A DNA stretch of 64,000 nt from Pseudomonas yangonensis (GTDB lineage: Bacteria > Pseudomonadota > Gammaproteobacteria > Pseudomonadales > Pseudomonadaceae): NCBI RefSeq assembly GCF_009932725.1, contig NZ_BLJU01000005.1, forward strand, positions 1 through 64,000, written 5' to 3'. Position 1 is the stretch's first letter. Each line of letters begins with the position of its first letter. This document shows positions 27,065-35,273 of the stretch, in pieces. A program made the position numbers and the translations under genes. The notes under the pieces are model-generated. The model was not told where the DNA came from. It did not search any database and saw nothing but the letters and a program-made list of their open reading frames with translations.

Positions 27065-28087
27065 TTACCGCTTACCAGCAGCCAGATTGCGCACGCCGTC
27101 GACCAGCGCCTTACCGTCCAGGTTCTTGCCGTCGGCCTCGCTGATCCACTGCTCGATGGCGCTGGCCGAGGCGCGTTGCATCTCGGCATAGGCAGCGTCT
27201 TCGATGCGCACCAGGCCGGCCTCAGGCGTGGCCGCCTCGGCCGCCGCAGTTGCCTTGTCCCACGCCTCGCCGAAACGCTCGGACAACGCCTTGCCACTGT
27301 TACGCTCGATGACCTGTTGCAGATCGGCCGGCAGGCTGTCGAACTTGCGCTGGTTCATCAGCATGGTCAGCACGGTGTAGCCGAAGGCTGGCTGACCTTC
27401 TGGAGTGACACTATGGAACTGGGTGACTTCATCCAGTTTCGTCGCCGGCACCACCTCCCAGGCCGCCAGCGCACCGTCGACTACGCCCTTGGAAATGGCC
27501 TCGGTCATCTGCGCTGGCGGCATGCTCACCGGCGTCGCCCCCAGGCTTTCGATGGTTTTCGCAGCGGTACGGCTGGATGCGCGCAACTTCAGCCCGTTGA
27601 GATCGGCCAGCGCACTTACCTGCTTGCCCCGCGTGTGCAGGCTCATGCCGCCGTCGCCATGCACCACCAGCACCTTGTAGCCCTTGAAGTCGTCCTTGGC
27701 GTACTGCTCGTAGTAATCCCAGATGATGGCGTTACCGGCCTTGCCGCCATAGGGCAGGACGAAGGGCAGCTCAAGCGCCTCGACTCGCGGGAACTTGCCG
27801 GCGGAATAGGCCGGAGCGGTCCAGACGATGTCTGCTACGCCATTACGCGCCATGTCCGCCAGCTTCGCCGGGGTACCGCCCAATTGCATCGACGGGTAGA
27901 TCTGACACTGGATGCGGCCCGCGGACTCCTCGCTCAGTTGCGCACACCAGGGCTCGATGATGTTGGCCTGAGCATTGGAAGTCGACGGAAGGAAGTGAGC
28001 GATCTTCAGGGTAATGGTCTGTGCCTGGGCACAGGTGGCAGCAGTGCTCAGTGCCACGCACAGCATGGCAGAGTTGAGGAATTTCAT
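27065..28087 (-). CDS. TRAP transporter periplasmic solute-binding protein, DctP type
   Basis: 340 residues from ATG 28087, with ACGGAGC upstream. A Sec signal peptide (about 1-22, ending ATCAQA) precedes ITLKIAHFLPSTSNAQANII. Further family segments are AYSAGKFPRVEALELPF and MSLHTRGKQVSALADLNGLKLRA. The conserved ligand-carboxylate arginine is probably the one in LKLRAS. It catches a carboxylate in the periplasm. The divergent OprD-family porin gene suggests a matched outer- and inner-membrane uptake pair. Confidence 0.92.
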   Translation of the reverse strand: MKFLNSAMLCVALSTAATCAQAQTITLKIAHFLPSTSNAQANIIEPWCAQLSEESAGRIQCQIYPSMQLGGTPAKLADMARNGVADIVWTAPAYSAGKFPRVEALELPFVLPYGGKAGNAIIWDYYEQYAKDDFKGYKVLVVHGDGGMSLHTRGKQVSALADLNGLKLRASSRTAAKTIESLGATPVSMPPAQMTEAISKGVVDGALAAWEVVPATKLDEVTQFHSVTPEGQPAFGYTVLTMLMNQRKFDSLPADLQQVIERNSGKALSERFGEAWDKATAAAEAATPEAGLVRIEDAAYAEMQRASASAIEQWISEADGKNLDGKALVDGVRNLAAGKR

Positions 28088-28331
28088 GCGGTAGCTCCGT
28101 TTTGTTGTTTTAACCATGCACCGGTGGCAGGGCGCAGGTCTGGGTGAAGCAGCTTTACGTTAATAAGCTAATTAATTTATGAACAATGTCAATCGCCAGC
28201 ATCGCCTAGCGGCCGCTGACGATGACCAATCCTGGCCAACAACCAGGATAATTCCTTTTAGAATCAGCAAATTAACTTCAAAAATCGCCTTTATGCCGCA
28301 ACTTCAGTTAACGACCAATAACCCTAAATCA

Positions 28332-28360
28332 TTGTTAACATGTTAATACAATGCTAGGTT
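28332..28360 (+). promoter_or_regulatory. oprD promoter with perfect TTAACATGTTAA palindrome
   Basis: A perfect 12-bp palindrome TTAACATGTTAA occupies 28335-28346 in the 319-base divergent gap between dctP and the porin gene. It overlaps a possible -35 (TTGTTA, 28332) 17 bases from a possible -10 (TAGGTT, 28355). The same motif recurs at 30710, 35164, 35184 and 57111. Confidence 0.55.
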
Positions 28361-28406
28361 CTGCCCGCCTACTCTGTTCCGTAGCCGTAGAGCAGAGGGC
28401 ATCAAC

Positions 28407-29681
28407 ATGGCCTCAGAGATAACAACAATGACTCGAAAAGCACCTTCACTGGCACGCCTCTCGTGCCTACTCGCCGGTTCGTGGATAGCCAGCGGCAGCG
28501 CCTTCGCCGCCCTGCTGGACGACAGCAAGGCCAGTCTCGAACTGCGCAACATGTACCTCAACCGCGACTACCGTGAGCCAGGCACCGCCACCTCCTACGG
28601 TGAAGTCTGGGCCCAGGGCTTCATCGCCCGCCTGGAATCCGGCTACACCGAGGGAACGGTCGGTTTGGGGGTGGATATGGTCGGCCTGCTCGGCGTGCGC
28701 CTGGATTCAGGCAAGGGCCGTGTCAACGGCGCCAGTGGCGGCGGCGGCATCGGCATGCTCCCGCTGGAACGCGATGGCAGCCCGGTGGATGACTACAGCG
28801 AGCTGGGGGTTACCGCCAAGGCCCGAATCTCCAGGAGCACCCTGCACCTGGGCACCCTGCAGCCCACACTGCCAATCGTGCAGTACAACAATACCCGTCT
28901 GCTGCCAGGCACCTATAGCGGTGGCCTGATCACCTCGCAGGAGATAGAGGGCCTGACACTGCATGCCGGTCGCCTCAACCAGTACAACCTGCGCGATCAA
29001 AGCCACCGCCAGGGCTTTCCCGGCGACATCGACAATTTCGATCTGCTCGGCGGTAGCTACACCATCACCCCACAACTGACCGCCAGCTACTACTACGGGC
29101 GCTACGACAACACCTACAAACAGCACTTCACCGGCCTGGTGCACACTTTACCGCTGGGCGAGGGCCTCAGCCTGCGCAGCGACCTGCGTTACTTCCGAAC
29201 CGACTACGATGCCAGCGGGGTCGGCAGCAATCATTTCCTCAACGGCATGTTCACCCTGGGTGCCGGGGCCCATAAATTCGCCGCCGGGTTCCAGCGCATG
29301 TCCGGCGATTCGGTGCTCGGCCTGATCCCCGGCGCCGACCCGTACAGCACCAATCTGTCCACTTACTGGACCTTCAATCGGCAGAACGAGGACGCCTGGC
29401 AACTGCGCTACGACTATGACTTCGCCGGCCTGGGCATTCCCGGCCTGGCGTTCATGACTCGCTACATCAGCGGCTACAACATCGAAAGCGCGGCGGGTAA
29501 GGATGGCAGGGAGTGGGAGCGCAACAGCGACCTGGTTTACACCTTTCAGGACAGCAGTCTCAAAGGCCTGCGCGTGCACCTGCGTAACGTGACCTATCGC
29601 GCCGGCCAGGTTACAGGCCCCGGCGCCGTGGACATCGACGAGAACCGGGTGATACTCAGCTACACCCTATCCCTGCTGTAG
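28407..29681 (+). CDS. Outer-membrane porin, OprD family
   Basis: 424 residues if started at 28407 (AGAGGG 7 bases upstream); ATG 28428 is a possible shorter start. The signal peptide ends near GSAFA, and the mature 16-18-strand barrel begins LLDDSKASLELRNMYLNRDY, the usual OprD opening. LHLGTLQPTLPIVQYNNTRLLPGTYSGG is the conserved constriction-loop region. The last residue is hydrophobic (SYTLSLL) rather than aromatic. The family transports amino acids and aromatic or small organic acids. The divergent TRAP system probably continues the same uptake route. Confidence 0.9.
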   Translation: MASEITTMTRKAPSLARLSCLLAGSWIASGSAFAALLDDSKASLELRNMYLNRDYREPGTATSYGEVWAQGFIARLESGYTEGTVGLGVDMVGLLGVRLDSGKGRVNGASGGGGIGMLPLERDGSPVDDYSELGVTAKARISRSTLHLGTLQPTLPIVQYNNTRLLPGTYSGGLITSQEIEGLTLHAGRLNQYNLRDQSHRQGFPGDIDNFDLLGGSYTITPQLTASYYYGRYDNTYKQHFTGLVHTLPLGEGLSLRSDLRYFRTDYDASGVGSNHFLNGMFTLGAGAHKFAAGFQRMSGDSVLGLIPGADPYSTNLSTYWTFNRQNEDAWQLRYDYDFAGLGIPGLAFMTRYISGYNIESAAGKDGREWERNSDLVYTFQDSSLKGLRVHLRNVTYRAGQVTGPGAVDIDENRVILSYTLSLL

Positions 29682-29691
29682 CACGCAAGCA

Positions 29692-29720
29692 GCCCGGCTG
29701 GTCACGCAGCCAAGCCGGGC
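29692..29720. terminator. Hairpin between convergent oprD and araC-type genes
   Basis: GCCCGGCT / AAGCCGGGC stem with a loop of about 12 bases, 10 bases after the porin stop and 9 before the end of the minus-strand AraC gene. It is GC-rich with no T run, so a shared weak terminator is likely. Confidence 0.5.
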
Positions 29721-29728
29721 CCCTCACA

Positions 29729-30676
29729 CTACTGAACGGCAGCCTGCGCCCGGTACTCACGCGGCGACATGCCGAACTGACGGCGAAAAGCACGGCTGAA
29801 GTGCGCAGCGTCAACGAAGCCCCATTTGAATGCCACCTGCGTGATCGGCCCGGCGGCACTGGCGCCGGCCGCCAGCTCTTCGGCCGAGCGCTGCAAACGA
29901 CAGCGCTGAATGACCCGACAGACACTCTGGCCTTCAGCTTCGAACAGGCGATACAGGCGCCGTACCGATACGCCGAGACGTTCGGCCAGCCTCACCGGGC
30001 CGAAGTCGCAGTCCTGCAGCGAACTGTCGATCAACTGCAGCGCCAACGCGTAAAGCCCCGAAGGCTCGCATAGCACGCTGGCCGGAGGCATGCCTTGCTC
30101 GCCCAGCTCGAAGGCCGGCGCCATCAAGGCAATCAGCGCACCTTGCAACGCCCGGCCCTCGCCGGGCAACGCGCAGAAGCGAAGATCGTCATCCTGAATT
30201 GGCTGGATCAGCGCGGTCAGCAGGCGGCAGGCATTGCTCGTGCCCGACAACTTACCGAACAGCGAACGCCCTGCCACACGCCGACGCACCTCGTCCCGGG
30301 CCAAATGAATGGAGATATTGTCGATCAGTCCCTTCGGCTCGATCTCGAAGGGCAAGGCAGAGTCGATCAGAGCCAGGTCCCCTGGCGCCAGCTCCAGGCT
30401 TCGCTCGCCCTGACGGACGATCTGCCGGCCGGAGCGCTGCAGGACCAGGAAACAGTGACGATCATCATTGACGTACGAGGAACGCGGATGACGCCTCAGC
30501 AAGCCGGCATTCGTGCGGATCCTGGCGATCTCCAGCCCATCGAGCTCCTGCTTTCCAACGTCGCCGATGAACAGTGAATGCTGTCTGGAAGGCTGCACAT
30601 AAAATTCGCCGCAGACGTCACGCATGCAAGCGCGCCAACCTTCGACGGCGCTCGCCGTTGTGGTATTCGACGACAT
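29729..30676 (-). CDS. AraC-family regulator, FeaR-like (copy 1)
   Basis: 315 residues. The N-terminal AraC-binding-like domain (about 20-200) has FLVLQRSGRQIVRQG and LAPGDLALIDSALPFE. The C-terminal AraC/XylS DNA-binding domain has LAERLGVSVRRLYRLFEAEG and AFKWGFVDAAHFSRAFRRQFGMSPREYR. The layout matches FeaR, activator of the tyramine/phenylethylamine oxidase and FeaB genes. A second FeaR-like protein is encoded at 56112 with similar wording. Its own promoter carries the shared TTAACATGTTA motif. Its targets may be the decarboxylase or TRAP/porin genes (inference). Confidence 0.85.
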   Translation of the reverse strand: MSSNTTTASAVEGWRACMRDVCGEFYVQPSRQHSLFIGDVGKQELDGLEIARIRTNAGLLRRHPRSSYVNDDRHCFLVLQRSGRQIVRQGERSLELAPGDLALIDSALPFEIEPKGLIDNISIHLARDEVRRRVAGRSLFGKLSGTSNACRLLTALIQPIQDDDLRFCALPGEGRALQGALIALMAPAFELGEQGMPPASVLCEPSGLYALALQLIDSSLQDCDFGPVRLAERLGVSVRRLYRLFEAEGQSVCRVIQRCRLQRSAEELAAGASAAGPITQVAFKWGFVDAAHFSRAFRRQFGMSPREYRAQAAVQ

Positions 30677-30706
30677 GGGGTCTCCACCGCTCTCTAACTG
30701 CCCATG

Positions 30707-30735
30707 TAATTAACATGTTATCTAAATGCCCGCAA
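30707..30735 (-). promoter_or_regulatory. Promoter of FeaR-like gene 1 with TTAACATGTTAT site
   Basis: On the minus strand TTGCGG (30735-30730), a 17-base spacer and TAATTA (30712-30707) form a plausible sigma-70 promoter. The 12-mer TTAACATGTTAT (30710-30721 on the plus strand) overlaps the spacer and -10. It differs from the perfect palindrome at one base. Confidence 0.55.
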
Positions 30736-30782
30736 TTAACCTCTGTGGCACAAAATTTCAGATCCGCGCCCCAATAGAGCTA

Positions 30783-30920
30783 CGGGCCTTCAGTGATGGC
30801 CGACAGCGCGAAGGCGCCACCACCCTACTCGCCGGTGATGTAAGGGAATTTCCAGATATTGCCCAGACCCACGGCCGAGCCGGTTGCAGCGAGGATGAAG
30901 CCCCGGCGCGAGCGAGGCGC
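30783..30920 (-). pseudogene. Relic of a neurotransmitter:sodium symporter (NSS) family transporter
   Basis: One minus-strand frame reads [18 protein letters not shown], then [10 protein letters not shown], a stop (TAG at 30827-30825), then GGGAFALSAI. This is the N-terminal TM1 signature of bacterial NSS transporters (G-F-x-L-A-A-x-G-x-A-V-G-L-G-N-x-W-x-F-P-Y-x-x-G-x-x-G-G-G-A-F). The in-frame stop sits where Asn or Tyr is usual, and homology ends after about 45 codons. It is a fragment lying between the decarboxylase and FeaR-like genes. The rest of 30677-31022 holds only the promoter and hairpin listed. Confidence 0.72.
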
Positions 30921-30945
30921 CGCAAGCAGGTAAAGAACGGATAAG

Positions 30946-30971
30946 GGGCAGCTTCAGAAGCGAAGCTGCCC
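30946..30971 (-). terminator. Hairpin after the decarboxylase gene
   Basis: Perfect 10-bp stem GGGCAGCTTC / GAAGCTGCCC with a 6-base loop, 51 bases beyond the decarboxylase stop. The minus-strand sequence continues CCTTATCC with only a weak T tract. It is probably the decarboxylase terminator, or a leftover terminator of the lost NSS gene. Confidence 0.5.
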
Positions 30972-31022
30972 ATCACTCATATGCATACGTCGCCCGGAAG
31001 GGGACGCTGAATTGACCGAAGG

Positions 31023-32447
31023 TCAGGACAGAAGACTGTCGGATGCGGCGCGCTGGATCTGCTCCCAGAGCGCGGCCACATGCTGGCGCTCGGTTGGCAA
31101 CGCACCGATGGAGATGCGCACCATCCAGCGCCCGTCGAGCGTGGCCGGAGTGACGTAGGCGAGACCGGAGCGATTGAGCGCATCGGCCCAGCGTTGCGTG
31201 TGCAGGTCCAGGGCTTCGCCACTCAGGCCAGCCGGTTGATGGCGGATGCACAGCGTCTGCAGGTTGACTGGCGCGAGGACAGCCCAATCGTCATGCGGGC
31301 GAATCTGCTCGGCCAGCCACTGAGCATTGTCCAGATCCCGGCGCAGACGCTGCTGGAGCCCCTCGATGCCTTCACTGCGCAGAAGGAACCAGAGCTTGAG
31401 AGCGCGGAACCTGCGCCCCAGAGGGATACCCCAGTCGCGCAGATTCTTGACTTCATCGTCGACACTGGAGCGTAGGTAGCTTGGGTTGGTGCTCATCACC
31501 CGGATGAGGTGCTGCGGATCGCGGACGAAGTACAACGAACAATCGAACGCCACTCCCAACCACTTGTGCGCGTTGACTACGATGGAGTCGGCCCGCTCGA
31601 TGCCCTCCCACATCCAGCGGCATTCGGGCAGGATCATCGCGGAGCCGGCCATGGCCGAGTCGACGTGCAGCCAGATGCCATGCTCGCTGGTGATCTGGCC
31701 AATGGCGTCAATAGGATCAACCGCCGTGGTCGTGGTGGTGCCTGTGGTCGCCACCACAGCACAGGGCGTAAGACCGTCGGCTATGTCACGGGCGATGGCC
31801 GCGGCCAGTGCCTCGGGGCACATGGCATAACTGGCGTCGGTTTCGATGTAGCGAATGTTGTCCTTGCCGAAACCGGCCAGCAATGCAGCCTTGTCCACCG
31901 AACTGTGCGCATGGGCGGAGGTGTAGATCATCAGCGGCCGCTGTTGCGCCTGCAACCCACCTTTGACCAGCGCATAGTTCGAAGCCTTTTCACGTGCACA
32001 GATCAGCGCCACCAGCGTGCTTGTCGAGGCCGTGTCTTGAATCACGCCGCTGAAGGCATCGGACAAACCGACCATTTGCCGCACCCAATCGACGCTGATT
32101 TCCTCCAGTTCGGTCAGGGCCGGGCTCGATTGCCATGACAGGCCAAGCACGCCAAGGCCGGTGCTCAGGTAGTCACCCAGCACCGAGGCCAGACTCCCAT
32201 TGGAGGGGAAGTAACCAAAGAAGCCCGGATGCTGCCAATGGGACAGACCCGGCATGATCAGGCGGTCGAGATCGCTCAGCACCGTCTCGAAGGGCTCGGC
32301 TTGCTGCGGGGCGGAAATCGGCAGAGCATCTCTTAGCTCTCCGGGCCTGACCTGGGCCATCACCGGCAGTTCGGCCACGCCGCTGCGGTAGTCAGCGATG
32401 CGGTCGATCAGCTGGTGGCCATACTTGCGAAACTCTTCTGGGGTCAT
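31023..32447 (-). CDS. Aromatic-L-amino-acid decarboxylase (PLP group II)
   Basis: 474 residues, the usual length of the DDC/TDC family. HWQHPGFFGYFPSNGSLASVL opens the active site (shown in part), SAHAHSSVDKAALLAGFG stacks on PLP, and the Schiff-base lysine lies in VVNAHKWLGV. VDSAMAGSA precedes it with the PLP-binding Asp. It decarboxylates tyrosine, DOPA, tryptophan or phenylalanine to the arylethylamine and CO2. An NSS transporter relic beside it and the amine/hydroxyphenylacetate genes around suggest tyrosine, DOPA or phenylalanine as substrate (inference). It stands alone, with LysR 108 bases upstream on the same strand. Confidence 0.92.
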   Translation of the reverse strand: MTPEEFRKYGHQLIDRIADYRSGVAELPVMAQVRPGELRDALPISAPQQAEPFETVLSDLDRLIMPGLSHWQHPGFFGYFPSNGSLASVLGDYLSTGLGVLGLSWQSSPALTELEEISVDWVRQMVGLSDAFSGVIQDTASTSTLVALICAREKASNYALVKGGLQAQQRPLMIYTSAHAHSSVDKAALLAGFGKDNIRYIETDASYAMCPEALAAAIARDIADGLTPCAVVATTGTTTTTAVDPIDAIGQITSEHGIWLHVDSAMAGSAMILPECRWMWEGIERADSIVVNAHKWLGVAFDCSLYFVRDPQHLIRVMSTNPSYLRSSVDDEVKNLRDWGIPLGRRFRALKLWFLLRSEGIEGLQQRLRRDLDNAQWLAEQIRPHDDWAVLAPVNLQTLCIRHQPAGLSGEALDLHTQRWADALNRSGLAYVTPATLDGRWMVRISIGALPTERQHVAALWEQIQRAASDSLLS

Positions 32448-32555
32448 GCGTGCTCTCCTGATCCTGGTTCACGTACGCCGAACGTTGCGCCCGGTCGATA
32501 CGCTGGAGTCTATCGAGGCACTGCCCATGCAAGAACGGTCACACCCGCATAGCTG

Positions 32556-33530
32556 CTATGGCGTCTGCGCATACTTCTGGACACACCCGTGCTCACCATC
32601 GCTCGCATAGCAATGGATACCGAACTGTGACTCCTGCCAAAGCTCGTAGACCAGATTGCGAAACCACCGGTGTGCCGGGGCATGCTGGGTACGACGATGC
32701 CAGAGCACCCAATAGCGGTGTCTGTGCTCGATAAAGGGCAGCGGGCTCCACGTCACCGGATACTGCGTGGCCAGCCTTACGGCTATATGCTCGGGCAAGG
32801 TGACCAGCATGCGGCTGTCGCTGATCACCTGCATCGCCGCGGCATAGAAAGGCACCTGCAGACGAATCTCCCGGCGGCGGCCGGTTTGTTTCAGATACTT
32901 GTCGACGAAACTGTCCTTGTCGCCGCCACCGGAAATGCACACATGCGCGCAGCTCAGAAATTGCGCCTCACTCAGCGGCATACCGCTCAGCGGATGATCT
33001 CTGCCCATCACGCAGACCGGGCGATCTTCCCCGAGCATTCGGCCATGCAGTTCGGCCGGCGCATCATCGAGCATGGTGGTCACCAGATCGAGTTCGCCAC
33101 CAGCCAACAGATCGAAGCGCGTGGGCTGCCAGGTCAGGTACTCGATCGAGACCTTGGGCGCCACCGTCTGCAGGCGCTTGATCAGAATGGGCAGCATGTG
33201 TTCGGCGATATAGTCCGACGCCGCCAGCCTGAAGGTCCGTGTGCAGTCCTCGGGCGCGAAGCGCTCCGGATCGCTCAAGGCTTCGAGGTCGACGATGACC
33301 TGCTTGAGCGGCGCGATCAGCGCTTCGGCACGAGCCGTCAAAACGTAGGTCCGTCCCTGCCGGACCAGCAGCGGATCGCCAAAGGCCTCTCGCAGATGAG
33401 CCAAGTGGCGACTGAGCACGGACTGACTGCTATCGAGGCGCAGCGCCGCATGGCTGAGGTTCCGCAGTTCCAGCAAAGTATCGAGAGTACGCAGCAGCGA
33501 CAGGCTGAGCGTTGAAAACTGAGCGTTCAT
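32556..33530 (-). CDS. LysR-type regulator, NodD/NahR-like subgroup
   Basis: 324 residues. The N-terminal helix-turn-helix has LRTLDTLLELRNLSHAALRL, then LDSSQSVLSRHLAHLREAFG. LLVRQGRTYVLTARAE is the NodD/NahR-type linker, and the effector domain has FRLAASDYIAEHMLPIL. This subgroup answers to aromatic acids or flavonoids. It sits between the decarboxylase and hpaA on the same strand and could control either; no operator was assigned. Confidence 0.85.
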   Translation of the reverse strand: MNAQFSTLSLSLLRTLDTLLELRNLSHAALRLDSSQSVLSRHLAHLREAFGDPLLVRQGRTYVLTARAEALIAPLKQVIVDLEALSDPERFAPEDCTRTFRLAASDYIAEHMLPILIKRLQTVAPKVSIEYLTWQPTRFDLLAGGELDLVTTMLDDAPAELHGRMLGEDRPVCVMGRDHPLSGMPLSEAQFLSCAHVCISGGGDKDSFVDKYLKQTGRRREIRLQVPFYAAAMQVISDSRMLVTLPEHIAVRLATQYPVTWSPLPFIEHRHRYWVLWHRRTQHAPAHRWFRNLVYELWQESQFGIHCYASDGEHGCVQKYAQTP

Positions 33531-33618
33531 GGATTGGCCTGCCTCATCGATATGCAGCGCTGCAGCTCATCCCGCACCGCTCCGCTCCAAAAGGGCTTCA
33601 TGCCCGTGCAGCCAACAT

Positions 33619-34530
33619 TCATGGCCGTCCACTTCCCTCACCTCGGCTCATGCGGTACTCACCCGGTGTAAACCTTGCATTGCGCGTGAAGAAGCGACTG
33701 AAGTAGGCAGGGTCCTTGAAGCCCAGCTGATAGCAGATCTCGTTGACTGAACTGCCAGTGAACAGCAGCAGGCGCTTGGCTTCCTGCATGAGCCGGTCGA
33801 ATACGAGACGCTTGGACGGCAGATCGGCGATACGCCGGCAGACATCGTTGAGCCGCGCCTCGGTCACCCCCAACTGCGCGGCGTAGCGCTCCAGCGACCA
33901 GTGCGCCTGGTAGTGCGCTTCGATCAGGGCATTGAAGCGCTGGAAGATCTGCAGGTCCTCGCTACGCGCCGGCTGCGCCTGGATCGACCGGGCAGACAGG
34001 CGTAACAGGCTGATGAAGATCAACCGGGTCAGCGCCACCAGGCTCAGCCTGCGGCCAGGCCGGTCATCGGTGAACTCGCTGCGCAGTTCGTCGAACAACA
34101 GGTTCAGGCGCCTAACCTCACCGGCATAGTGCTCATCCAGCTCGCCGATGGCCACGCACATGGGGGCGATTTGCGGCCCATGGGCCAACCCCTGATGGCC
34201 TTCCAGCAGAGGCCAGACCAGCTCCTGACGCACCGTGAGCACGTGCCCGTCGCTGTCGGCGTCGGTCACGAACGCGTGAGGAAAGGTCGGTGGCGTCAGG
34301 AAGAACATCGGTCCCTGCTGATGATAGCGCTGGTCGTCCAGGTACACGCGCACGACCCCGCTGTTGACGTAATGCACCTGGAAGAAACGGTCGTGCCGGT
34401 GCACCGGCATATTGCGCCCAAAGAAGTCGGCGAGCTTACCCAGCGCATCGTAATGCACCTCGGCATCCGCATAGCGCTGGTCGTAGACCTGGCCGATGTC
34501 GATGTTGGGAATGGGCGATTGGGTCGCCAT
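33619..34530 (-). CDS. hpaA: HpaA, AraC-type regulator of 4-hydroxyphenylacetate catabolism
   Basis: 303 residues. The N-terminal cupin contains MPVHRHDRFFQVHYVNSGVV and GPMFFLTPPTFPHAFVTD. The C-terminal AraC/XylS HTH has AAQLGVTEARLNDVCRRI and ICYQLGFKDPAYFSRFFTRN. This wording is that of HpaA, the 4-HPA-responsive activator of the hydroxylase genes hpaBC. It follows hpaR by 6 bases in the same transcript with no clear ribosome site, so it is translationally coupled. Typical hpaBC target genes are absent, which makes the monooxygenase pair at 20-22 kb its possible target (inference). Confidence 0.87.
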   Translation of the reverse strand: MATQSPIPNIDIGQVYDQRYADAEVHYDALGKLADFFGRNMPVHRHDRFFQVHYVNSGVVRVYLDDQRYHQQGPMFFLTPPTFPHAFVTDADSDGHVLTVRQELVWPLLEGHQGLAHGPQIAPMCVAIGELDEHYAGEVRRLNLLFDELRSEFTDDRPGRRLSLVALTRLIFISLLRLSARSIQAQPARSEDLQIFQRFNALIEAHYQAHWSLERYAAQLGVTEARLNDVCRRIADLPSKRLVFDRLMQEAKRLLLFTGSSVNEICYQLGFKDPAYFSRFFTRNARFTPGEYRMSRGEGSGRP

Positions 34531-34536
34531 CGTCGA

Positions 34537-34959
34537 TCAGGGTTTGATCTGCTTGAGCTCGTTGAGCAAGCCCAGCAACTGCTGAAGCTTCTCGGCGCCG
34601 AACTGCTCGAGGATACGCTGGTAGTTGCGCTCCATGTCGTCGCTCATCGACACGAAACACTGCTGCCCCCGCTCGGTCAGGCCAACGAAGACGCGACGCT
34701 GATCGTGCGGTGATTTCCAGCGACGCACCACACCATCGCGCTCCATGCGCGCCAGCACACCGGTCATGCTCGGTTTGAGAATGCAGGCCTGACTGGCCAA
34801 CTGGTGAATCTCCATTTCACCGAACTGGCGCAGGATCCGAATGATCCTCCACTGCTGTTCGGTCAACCCCTGCTGGTTGAGCGAGGGACGAAAAAATCCC
34901 ATGGCCGCTTCGCGAGCCTGCAACAGGGTCAGAGTCAATGAGGGACGGGGATCGGCCAT
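34537..34959 (-). CDS. hpaR: HpaR, MarR-type repressor of the homoprotocatechuate operon (copy 1)
   Basis: 140 residues from ATG 34959 (MADPRPSLTLTLLQAREAAM). The MarR winged helix has LTEQQWRIIRILRQFGEMEI, CILKPSMTGVLARMERDGVV and the basic wing DQRRVFVGLTERG. HpaR represses the meta-cleavage operon and is released by 4-HPA or homoprotocatechuate-type ligands. It is divergent from hpaG1 across a 314-base region with two TTAACATGTTAA-like sites. A paralogue about 60 percent identical by eye lies at the far end of the operon (43702). Confidence 0.9.
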   Translation of the reverse strand: MADPRPSLTLTLLQAREAAMGFFRPSLNQQGLTEQQWRIIRILRQFGEMEIHQLASQACILKPSMTGVLARMERDGVVRRWKSPHDQRRVFVGLTERGQQCFVSMSDDMERNYQRILEQFGAEKLQQLLGLLNELKQIKP

Positions 34960-35153
34960 GGACGGGTTAACTCTTCGGTGACGATGAAATAGATAGGAAT
35001 TTAAACAATTTCTCGCCGACAGACGCAAACGCCGCGTAGAGGGCGCCTGCGCTCTGGCAATCCCGAACAAGCATGCTGGCAGTCCCAGACAATAAATGTC
35101 GGACGAAGAACCGTTTAATGAGCGCAGGTTTGAGACGCGGTAGAGACCATGAC

Positions 35154-35195
35154 TTGACCATCGTTAACATATTAATTATAACATTAGCATGTTAA
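35154..35195 (+). promoter_or_regulatory. hpaG1 promoter with two palindromic repressor sites
   Basis: TTGACC (35154-35159), a 17-base spacer and TATAAC (35177-35182) make a near-consensus sigma-70 promoter. TTAACATATTAA (35164-35175) fills the spacer and TTAGCATGTTAA (35184-35195) covers the expected start site. Each is one base from the perfect palindrome TTAACATGTTAA. Spacing between the two centres is 20 bp, about two helical turns, so two dimers would bind the same face. HpaR is the obvious candidate ligand. The rest of the 314-base divergent gap shows nothing else. Confidence 0.72.
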
Positions 35196-35273
35196 CTATC
35201 AGCTGGTGACCATGCCCCTCCGGCACCACCAGCCTCTATGAACTGGGACTCCCGCCCGATCCAGGAGTGAAGC

